Source of the DNA: Acidiphilium sp. CAG:727 | GTDB taxonomy: Bacteria > Bacillota > Clostridia > Christensenellales > Borkfalkiaceae | Assembly (NCBI GenBank): GCA_000437515.1 | Contig: FR898441.1 | Span: 1-5,392 of the forward strand | DNA length: 5,392 nt | Reading direction: 5' to 3' | Shown: piece by piece, positions 1 to 4,647 of the stretch | How positions within the stretch are numbered: the stretch's first letter is position 1 | How the letters are laid out: every line of letters starts with the position of its first letter | Notes under the pieces: model-generated | What the model was told of the DNA's origin: nothing | What the model saw: the letters and a program-made list of their open reading frames with translations, nothing else | The model's database searches: none | Position numbers and translations under genes: made by a program

Positions 1-54
1 TCTTTTGTTTTAGTTTCAATTCATTTTCTTCTATTCAATTTTTAATCTGCAATA

Positions 55-100
55 GGTAAACGCACCGTTTACCAGAGCGCTATCTCGTCGATAGCCCGCT
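55..100 (-). promoter_or_regulatory. Two consecutive hairpins at the start of the P2 leader
   Basis: Read on the minus strand from the predicted +1 at 95, the RNA would begin with GCUAUC, loop GACGA, GAUAGC (95-79). A second hairpin follows with stem GGUAAACG, a 3-base loop and CGUUUACC (73-55). Both stems are perfect, of 6 and 8 bp. The first can be lengthened at DNA level by AGC/GCT (76-78 with 98-100), but that part would lie upstream of the start site. Neither hairpin is followed by a T run in either direction, so they are not ordinary terminators. A structured 5' end that stabilises the RNA, a protein-binding leader, or a processing stem of a stable RNA are all possible. This is inferred from complementarity only. 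Confidence 0.45.
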
Positions 101-101
101 T

Positions 102-130
102 ATTGTATCACAACGAGTTTTGCCTGTCAA
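102..130 (-). promoter_or_regulatory. Strong sigma-A promoter P2, firing left
   Basis: On the minus strand there is a perfect -35 TTGACA (130-125), a 17-base spacer, and -10 TACAAT (107-102) preceded by the extended -10 dinucleotide TG. The predicted start is G at 95. A and T tracts lie just upstream of the -35, as in UP elements. The sequence after the -10 (AAGCGGGC) nearly repeats that of P1 (AAGCGAGC), 124 bases upstream. It drives a unit beyond the left edge. Confidence 0.8.
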
Positions 131-198
131 GCGTTTTTTCGAACTTTTTCAAAAAAAATTCGGAAATTTTTGCGACCGATAAAACCTCGTCGTTTCAT
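127..198 (-). other. Doubtful 23-codon micro-ORF between the tandem promoters
   Basis: An ATG at 198-196 lies 7 bases after a GGGAG (210-206) and about 21 bases after the predicted P1 start, so the initiation signals are well placed. The frame encodes a 23-residue, very basic peptide starting MKRRGFIGRK and ending at a TGA (129-127) inside the -35 box of P2. Against it, four of its five Arg codons are CGA and both Gly codons are GGT. In the 248 visible codons of the TtcA gene, CGA is used once in 15 Arg codons and GGT never. The Phe and Lys content comes from T and A tracts that look like promoter sequence. It is listed because the signals line up, but chance is the likelier explanation. Confidence 0.18.
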
Positions 199-225
199 CG
201 CGGTTCTCCCGACGAATGCTCGCTT

Positions 226-254
226 ATCTTATCACTATCGAAAAAGTTTGTCAA
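226..254 (-). promoter_or_regulatory. Strong sigma-A promoter P1, firing left
   Basis: On the minus strand there is a perfect -35 TTGACA (254-249), a 17-base spacer, and -10 TAAGAT (231-226) with an upstream TG giving an extended -10. The predicted start is G at 219. Upstream of the -35 (about 255-300) is A/T-rich sequence with several short tracts. It lies about 90 bases after the terminator of the preceding operon, so it opens a new transcription unit whose main product lies outside the window. Confidence 0.78.
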
Positions 255-340
255 ACGATTTTCGTAGATTTTTTCAATTATTTTCGAAAAATTTTAAGCC
301 GTCGATATATAGCGTTTTTATATTTTGAAAACCGCAAGAT

Positions 341-366
341 ATAGAAAACCCCGCGCGAAGGCGGGG
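341..366 (-). terminator. Rho-independent terminator of the five-gene operon
   Basis: In minus-strand RNA a perfect 6-bp GC stem (CCCCGC with GCGGGG, loop CUUCGC) is followed directly by UUUUCUAU. It starts 11 bases after the stop codon of the last operon gene. The plus strand has no T run after the stem, so the terminator works in one direction only. Confidence 0.88.
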
Positions 367-377
367 ATAAAGCGTAT

Positions 378-575
378 TTATTTTTCTTTATAGAACAACC
401 GGCAATGGCAGTAACCTTCGAAATTCGGATCGGCTATCTGCGAACGGAATTCCTCGCACATACACTTATATTCGGGGCGTTTGCCCACTCTGCACGGACA
501 ATAACCGCCTTTCGCCTTCAACCCTTCGGCGACGGTTTTAACGACATCTTTATCTTCGTTGAGCCTTATTCTCAT
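378..575 (-). CDS. Ferredoxin-thioredoxin reductase catalytic-chain-like Fe-S protein
   Basis: This 65-residue cytoplasmic protein belongs to the ferredoxin-thioredoxin reductase catalytic (beta) chain family, which uses a [4Fe-4S] cluster next to a redox disulfide to pass electrons from ferredoxin to thioredoxin-like disulfides. Six cysteines form three CxC motifs: CPC (26-28), CMC (38-40) and CHC (56-58), the last in GYCHCRLFYK. By order, C26, C38, C40 and C56 would bind the cluster and C28 with C58 would form the disulfide. The spacing CPC-x9-CMC-x15-CHC differs from the plant and cyanobacterial CPC-x16-CPC-x8-CHC, though the total span is the same. The N-terminal extension of the plant-type chain is absent, and no variable subunit gene is visible. 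The ATG at 575 is chosen because AGAGAGG lies 8 bases upstream. It overlaps the stop of the phosphatase gene as ATGA, so the two are probably translationally coupled. Family membership is firm; the partner and physiological substrate are unknown. Confidence 0.88.
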   Translation of the reverse strand: MRIRLNEDKDVVKTVAEGLKAKGGYCPCRVGKRPEYKCMCEEFRSQIADPNFEGYCHCRLFYKEK

Positions 576-1369
576 AAAATAAACCTCTCTATAACTTCGG
601 CGACCGCTCCTTTGCCGCAATCGACCGCAGTAACGTAACCGGCGTTTTTCTTCACCGTTTCGCCCGCGTTAAGCGTGGCGACGCCGAGCCCCGCCGCTTT
701 AAGCATAGGTATATCGTTACATTCGTCGCCTATCGCGATTATCTCGTCTGCCGCAATCTTCCATATATCGGAGAGAGCCCTGACCACCGACCCTTTATTT
801 ACTCCTTTAGGCGTAAAATCTATCATTCCGTCGTAGCACCTGGCAATCTCGTATTTATCGGCGAACTTTTTTACCGCAACGGGCAAAATCTCGTCGGCGC
901 GTTCGTCGATTATCATAAATTTCGGAGTTTTTTTGAGTTCTTTTATCAAAAATCCACGAAGGTCTGCAATCGGCGTCGAAGAACAACCGCACACCTCGGA
1001 GTACATTCTCGTCGCCGCGCTTTCGTAGGCGGGGAATACGCCTATATCATTATATAATTGATAATTCGCCCCGCGCTCTTCGGCAAAATCTATAAGAGGC
1101 AACGTTTCTTCGACGGTCAAGGCTTTCGAATAAAGTTTTTCGCCGGTGGCGGAATCGGTTATTTCGCTTCCGTTATACGAGCCCACGAGCGGTCTTATCG
1201 GCAGATTTTCTATAATCCGCATTGCCGAGGCGGTCATTCTGCCCGTACAAAGGGCAAAACGAAAACCCTTGCTTACGAGTTCGGTTATCGCCTTTTTATT
1301 CCTTTCGCAAACGCCCGTTTCTTTGGAGGCGAGCGTTCCGTCGTAATCGCTTATAATCGCCTTATACAT
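572..1369 (-). CDS. Cof-type HAD-superfamily hydrolase (phosphatase)
   Basis: This 265-residue cytoplasmic phosphatase belongs to the HAD superfamily, Cof subfamily (class IIB cap). Such enzymes dephosphorylate small molecules such as sugar phosphates, nucleotides or cofactors, through an aspartyl-phosphate intermediate. All four HAD motifs are present: motif I DYDGT with nucleophile D8 and D10; motif II with T42 in CTGRM; motif III Lys at K192 in NKG; motif IV GDECND with D215 and D219 for Mg2+. The cap occupies roughly residues 80-185. Length is normal for the subfamily, so the enzyme looks active, but substrate cannot be read from sequence. The start is the ATG at 1369, which gives the usual short lead into motif I. 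It overlaps the last 8 bases of the upstream membrane-protein gene and has no clear Shine-Dalgarno site, so coupled translation is likely. A TTG at 1393 would add 8 residues and seems less likely. Confidence 0.9.
   Translation of the reverse strand: MYKAIISDYDGTLASKETGVCERNKKAITELVSKGFRFALCTGRMTASAMRIIENLPIRPLVGSYNGSEITDSATGEKLYSKALTVEETLPLIDFAEERGANYQLYNDIGVFPAYESAATRMYSEVCGCSSTPIADLRGFLIKELKKTPKFMIIDERADEILPVAVKKFADKYEIARCYDGMIDFTPKGVNKGSVVRALSDIWKIAADEIIAIGDECNDIPMLKAAGLGVATLNAGETVKKNAGYVTAVDCGKGAVAEVIERFIL
584..590 (-). promoter_or_regulatory. Ribosome binding site fixing the reductase-chain start
   Basis: AGAGAGG on the minus strand lies 8 bases upstream of the ATG at 575, inside the end of the phosphatase gene. 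It supports that ATG over a start further upstream in the same frame at 620, which would add 15 residues unlike the family. Confidence 0.75.
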
Positions 1370-2921
1370 CGTCGTTACCGGATAAAACCGCAACCGCGGC
1401 GATTAACGCGCACGCGCCGACCGCGATTATAACGCATATTTCCGCCCCGAACGCGAAAGCGGCAACCAAAGCGTACGCCGCCGCCCCGATCGAGTAACTT
1501 TTAAGAGCGCGTTTCGCGGCGGGGTCTTTAGCCTTGAAAAGCAAAGCCGCGCACGAAACGGCAATCGCGCCGACTGCGGAATCCGCGCAGGCGTAGAACA
1601 AGCCGAAACCGTCTTGTCCGAATAAACTACGGGCAAGAAGCGCCGCCCACACTCCGAACGCGACTTTTTCGAGAAGCGCGACGGTATCGGCGTTCGACGC
1701 TTTATTTTTTGCCGTAGCCGATATAAACGTGGATATAAGTCCGCCGACGAACATCGCGACGGGCAAAGGAAGCGCAACGAGCGGATTTTTGGTTGCCGCA
1801 AGACAAAACGCCGACAACGCCCCGCCGTAGAGCGAAAACAATGCGAAAACTTCGTTTTTACCCTTTGCGGCAATCGTAGACGCCACGACTATTCCGAAAT
1901 AGACGACGGCGAATTTAACGGGCGTTTCCCAAAAAGTTTCTTTATCGACGCCGATAAGCGTAGCCCACAGGAAAAACCCCGCCCAGACTACGGCGAATAA
2001 AAGCGCGACGAGCGACGAGCGGTTTACGAATTTTTCTTTGACCGCTTCGAGAGTTTCGTTCGTTCTGTCGTCCGCTTTTTGCGTCGGCGCGACGATCGGC
2101 TCGCTCTTTTTCGTTTCGGGTTCGGTCGCGTCAGGTTTTACGTCGGTCTTTTCCGTAGCGGGCTCGGCGTTATAATCGTATTCCGTTTTTTCGCACGAAG
2201 CCCCGTAGTCGTAATTTTCGGTCGGCTCGGCTTCTTCGTAAAAGCCCTCGGAATTTGCCGTCCGATATTCTTCGGGCGGTTCGTCAAACGTGAAATCTTC
2301 GATTTTCTTTATTTCTTTAATCGGCGTTTCGGCAACGATTTTGCCGCCGCGACTGAATTTTTCGTAAGTGGCGACGTATTCGCCTTCGGTCTTATATTTG
2401 TCGTAGGCGTAAACGACTACTTCGGGGAAAATCAGAAATCTGCCCGACGTGTTTTTTACGCCGCCCCTGACGAGTTTTTCCACTCTTCCGTCTTTGCTCT
2501 CGTCGGAAGTATACCTCTTACCTACTATTACGCACTTGCCGAACGACGACGGGGTTTTACCGACTTCCGATATAACGTATCTGCCGTCCGAAGCGTAGAT
2601 ACACGCCTCGCGTACCTTGGCGCGATGCTCTTCGCTTTTCGCCTCGGCAAAACATTCGGATAAAAGATCGTAAACTTCGTTTCTTAAAGACTTTATTTCG
2701 GCTTTTACGAGCGCCTCTCGTTTGGAAACCGTAGTTCTGCGCTCGTTTATACGCGAAATCGCGTCGTCGTTACCCGCTTTTTCTCGCCAGTCGTTCTTTT
2801 TACGGTACACCATAGCGGAAGAAGACAGTTTCCCGTCTTCCCCTTTCAGCGAGCGAAGTTCGTCTTTAAGATCGTCTATCCGCCTTATTTTATTTATTGC
2901 CAAAGCGTATTTTTCAAGCAT
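1362..2921 (-). CDS. Unrecognised three-part membrane protein with coiled-coil N-terminus
   Basis: I do not recognise this 519-residue protein. Three parts are visible. Residues 1-105 are highly charged (many K, R, E, D) and probably helical or coiled-coil. Residues about 107-205 look like a compact beta-rich domain, with alternating stretches such as GKCVIVGKRY and FPEVVVYAYDKY. A long acidic, Pro- and Thr-rich linker (about 206-290, with repeated EPATE/TEPET-like pieces) leads to about eight hydrophobic segments from 302 to 514 (approximately 302-324, 335-352, 357-376, 380-402, 413-433, 440-463, 474-494 and 495-514). There is no N-terminal signal, so the first 300 residues are probably cytoplasmic. 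The ATG at 2921 follows the kinase-like gene by 18 bases with only a weak GGA upstream, so it is probably read from the same message and may depend on upstream translation. No catalytic motif is seen. A membrane-anchored sensor or scaffold is conceivable but not shown. Confidence 0.8.
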   Translation of the reverse strand: MLEKYALAINKIRRIDDLKDELRSLKGEDGKLSSSAMVYRKKNDWREKAGNDDAISRINERRTTVSKREALVKAEIKSLRNEVYDLLSECFAEAKSEEHRAKVREACIYASDGRYVISEVGKTPSSFGKCVIVGKRYTSDESKDGRVEKLVRGGVKNTSGRFLIFPEVVVYAYDKYKTEGEYVATYEKFSRGGKIVAETPIKEIKKIEDFTFDEPPEEYRTANSEGFYEEAEPTENYDYGASCEKTEYDYNAEPATEKTDVKPDATEPETKKSEPIVAPTQKADDRTNETLEAVKEKFVNRSSLVALLFAVVWAGFFLWATLIGVDKETFWETPVKFAVVYFGIVVASTIAAKGKNEVFALFSLYGGALSAFCLAATKNPLVALPLPVAMFVGGLISTFISATAKNKASNADTVALLEKVAFGVWAALLARSLFGQDGFGLFYACADSAVGAIAVSCAALLFKAKDPAAKRALKSYSIGAAAYALVAAFAFGAEICVIIAVGACALIAAVAVLSGNDDV

Positions 2922-2939
2922 ATTCCGAAGTAAAAGTCG

Positions 2940-3530
2940 TTATTTTATTATTTCTTTGACGTAGTCGGCGATAATGTCCGCCGACTTGTCGGTGCCTACG
3001 CGGGTATTCACGACGAAATCGTAATTGTCGATTTTGCCCCACTCGGTATCTGCGTATTTTTTATAATAAGCCGCGCGGGCTCTGTCGTTGCGTCTGATAA
3101 GTTTTTCGGCTTCCGCAGGGGTTATCGAATAACCTTTGGCAACCCTCTCTATTCTCTGCGCCATAGGAGCGCATACGAAGACCTTTATGAGGTTTTCCGC
3201 GTTTTCGAGAATTTTCGCGGCGCATCTGCCGACGAATACGCAAGACCCCTTTTTAGAAAGGTCTTTTATGACCTGAGCCTGACCGATATAAATTTTATCG
3301 TAGAGCGAAAGAGAATCTCCGCTTAAAAATCCGCCGTACCAGAAAGCGTTGGTGGCTTTGTCTTCGCTGCCGTGGATTACGTCTTTATCGAAGCCCGTAA
3401 CTACCGCCGTCATTTCCGCGATAGATTTATCGTAGCAAGGAATACCTAACCTTTGAGCGAGTTTAGCGGCGGTTTCCGCGCCGCCCGAACCGAATTGTCT
3501 GCTGATTGCAACGTAAAATTTCTTTTCCAT
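2940..3530 (-). CDS. Cytidylate-kinase-like family protein
   Basis: This 196-residue cytoplasmic protein belongs to the cytidylate-kinase-like P-loop family (the clostridial GSGG type), related to CMP kinases that transfer phosphate from ATP to CMP. Hallmarks seen are ISRQFGSGG in the P-loop position (residues 9-17), YDK at 33-35, VGRCA at 100-104, the Arg-rich lid RRNDRARAAYY (146-156), and YDFVVNT near 170-176. The family as I know it usually reads GSGGREI and already lacks the Walker A Lys; here it is GSGGAET, so the usual Arg is also missing. Catalytic activity is therefore uncertain, and the protein may bind nucleotides or act on an unknown substrate. It should not be named cmk. The ATG at 3530 is preceded 7 bases away by GGAGGG and by its own promoter. 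The in-frame TTG at 3578 would place start and -35 on top of each other and is rejected. It follows the transporter gene by 44 bases. Confidence 0.9.
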   Translation of the reverse strand: MEKKFYVAISRQFGSGGAETAAKLAQRLGIPCYDKSIAEMTAVVTGFDKDVIHGSEDKATNAFWYGGFLSGDSLSLYDKIYIGQAQVIKDLSKKGSCVFVGRCAAKILENAENLIKVFVCAPMAQRIERVAKGYSITPAEAEKLIRRNDRARAAYYKKYADTEWGKIDNYDFVVNTRVGTDKSADIIADYVKEIIK

Positions 3531-3537
3531 AATACAT

Positions 3538-3543
3538 CCCTCC
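3538..3543 (-). promoter_or_regulatory. Ribosome binding site at the very 5' end of a predicted transcript
   Basis: GGAGGG lies 7 bases before the ATG at 3530 and settles that start. Its first base, 3543, is also the predicted +1 of the internal promoter, so the short message would begin with its Shine-Dalgarno sequence. Confidence 0.75.
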
Positions 3544-3549
3544 GTATAT

Positions 3550-3578
3550 ATTTTATTACAAACCGCCCGAAATGTCAA
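3550..3578 (-). promoter_or_regulatory. Internal operon promoter before the kinase-like gene
   Basis: On the minus strand there is a perfect -35 TTGACA (3578-3573), a 17-base spacer, and -10 TAAAAT (3555-3550). The predicted start is G at 3543, giving a leader of only 13 bases. The -35 contains the TGA stop codon of the transporter gene (3577-3575). It lets the four downstream genes be made without the transporter. Confidence 0.78.
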
Positions 3579-4546
3579 GACGGAATAGAATTTTTTCTTC
3601 TTTCTGTTTTAACGAGGGCGTACGCGGCGAATATTCCGCCGATAAACAAGACTACGCCCAATAAGAGTTCCCATACGTTTAGCCCGTTAATTGCCCAATC
3701 CGTATACACTTTGTATATATCCGGATTAAAGAACATCGTTACCGCCGCGCCGAGCGACAAGCCGCAAATACAGAAAAACGACGGCGTTTTATGCCGTTCG
3801 AGTACGTCAGACATAAGTTTCGAAACGGTAACCAGACCGACTGCGAAACCGACTGCGAGGCAAACGTACACGATAAACACCTGCGGATTCGATTTCCAGT
3901 AAGTAAGGCTTACGGAATACATTATCGATTTGAAATAGCCGAAAACCATCAACAGAGCGGTAGCCGAAAGCCCCGGCACGATCTGCGTTATCGCCACGAG
4001 ATAACCGAGCAGCAAAAACAAAAGATAATGCCGCACGGAAAGGTTATCGAGCGATTTGTTCCCGCCGTATACGAAAACCGAAACGAGCGAAGCCGCTACC
4101 GGGATCAGCAAGCCGAGTGTAAACAGAATTATTCGCGGCGCGTTTATTTTTTCGCCTTTAATCCGGTCCGCAACCGCCGGATACGCGCCGAGCATAAGTC
4201 CGCCGAAAAGCGCGACTATCGCAAAAGGCAGAATATCGATAAGTTTTTTTACCCCGAAAAATCCGCCGACGAAACCGAAAATACCGCCGACGAGTATCGG
4301 TAACAAAAACAAAAAGCACTTCTTGAATTTTTTGAGGATATTGCCGAGCGCGTACAGGAATTTTTCGTACAGCCCGAAAATTATCGCGACCGCCGAACCG
4401 CTTACGCCCGGCACTATAACGGCAAGCCCGATGAAAAAGCCGAGCGCTCCGCTTTTAACCCTTTCCCTGCCGTTTTTATAGGCGAGATCGACTTCTTGCG
4501 ACGAAGCGTTTTCGACCTGCGTTTGTTCGTCTTTTTTTTCTTCCAT
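3575..4546 (-). CDS. popT: DUF368-family polyprenyl-phosphate transporter (PopT-like)
   Basis: This 323-residue integral membrane protein belongs to the DUF368 family. Members called PopT have been shown in other bacteria to move undecaprenyl phosphate back across the cytoplasmic membrane, so that the lipid carrier can be reused for peptidoglycan and other envelope polymers. The family signature appears twice, as expected for an internal inverted-type repeat: GLAVIVPGVSGSAVAIIFGLYEKF at about 40-63 is written here only by its core VPGVSG (45-50), and the second core is VPGLSA (190-195) followed by a similar hydrophobic run. About nine hydrophobic segments follow a charged 30-residue N-terminus, and the tail ends in basic KTERRK. 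Length is close to family size. The ATG at 4546 is supported by GGAGGT 8 bases upstream. It is the first gene of the operon, with a strong promoter 64 bases upstream of the start codon at its nearest edge. Family assignment is firm; transport activity is inherited from the family. Confidence 0.9.
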   Translation of the reverse strand: MEEKKDEQTQVENASSQEVDLAYKNGRERVKSGALGFFIGLAVIVPGVSGSAVAIIFGLYEKFLYALGNILKKFKKCFLFLLPILVGGIFGFVGGFFGVKKLIDILPFAIVALFGGLMLGAYPAVADRIKGEKINAPRIILFTLGLLIPVAASLVSVFVYGGNKSLDNLSVRHYLLFLLLGYLVAITQIVPGLSATALLMVFGYFKSIMYSVSLTYWKSNPQVFIVYVCLAVGFAVGLVTVSKLMSDVLERHKTPSFFCICGLSLGAAVTMFFNPDIYKVYTDWAINGLNVWELLLGVVLFIGGIFAAYALVKTERRKNSIPS

Positions 4547-4568
4547 TTAAGAATACCTCCGAAAACGC

Positions 4569-4597
4569 TTGAAATTTTAACGGTTTACGTATATACT
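4569..4597 (+). promoter_or_regulatory. Promoter of the TtcA-family gene
   Basis: On the plus strand, -35 TTGAAA (4569-4574), a 17-base spacer, and -10 TATACT (4592-4597). The predicted start is A at 4604, giving a 44-base leader to the ATG at 4648. It mirrors the opposing promoter exactly about the point between 4603 and 4604. Confidence 0.78.
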
Positions 4598-4615
4598 CTA
4601 TGTACATAAAGTATA
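4592..4615. repeat. 24-bp near-perfect palindrome made of two opposed -10 boxes
   Basis: The arms are TATACT (4592-4597) and AGTATA (4610-4615), around a perfect 10-bp core TATGTACATA (4599-4608). Only the pair 4598/4609 (C against A) breaks the symmetry. The arms are the -10 boxes of the divergent promoters. It could be a dimeric regulator's operator, or simply the result of symmetric promoters. Confidence 0.85.
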
Positions 4616-4638
4616 GCAAAAAAATTCGTCTGTGTCAA
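4610..4638 (-). promoter_or_regulatory. Main promoter of the five-gene operon
   Basis: On the minus strand there is a perfect -35 TTGACA (4638-4633), a 17-base spacer containing a T tract, and -10 TATACT (4615-4610). The predicted start is A at 4603, giving a 57-base leader to the ATG at 4546. The -35 overlaps the Shine-Dalgarno region (AAAAGG, 4637-4642) of the divergent gene by two bases. Confidence 0.85.
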
Positions 4639-4647
4639 AAGGTTAAT

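Larger units (their letters stand above)
1..377. other. Gene-free regulatory region upstream of an off-window unit
   Basis: No convincing protein gene or recognisable RNA gene lies here. The stretch is rich in A and T tracts. It contains, on the minus strand, the terminator of the operon to the right (341-366), then two strong promoters (226-254 and 102-130), and finally two hairpins (55-100) at the start of the predicted leader. All signals point left, so the gene they serve begins beyond position 1. Two strong promoters in tandem, each preceded by A/T tracts like UP elements, are typical of stable-RNA operons (rRNA or tRNA) or highly expressed genes. The window does not show which applies. 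Confidence 0.7.

Noticed and set aside
55..73. 8-bp hairpin considered as a terminator
   Set aside because: No T run follows it on either strand, and it lies just downstream of a strong promoter rather than after a gene.
1..377. Riboswitch, T-box, tRNA or CRISPR in the gene-free region
   Set aside because: No conserved motifs of these classes, no cloverleaf and no regularly spaced repeats could be found by reading. The only repetition is the promoter pair.
1370..1393. Earlier TTG start adding 8 residues to the phosphatase
   Set aside because: No ribosome site is visible, and the ATG at 1369 places motif I at the usual distance from the N-terminus.
2079..2663. Long open frame on the plus strand (194 codons)
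   Set aside because: It is antisense to the 519-residue membrane-protein gene. It is opened by that gene's codon bias, has no ribosome site and yields a low-complexity Phe/Arg/Val-rich product.
3791..4481. Two overlapping plus-strand open frames
   Set aside because: Both are antisense to the DUF368 transporter, whose family motifs are clear. Their products show no domain and they lack start signals.
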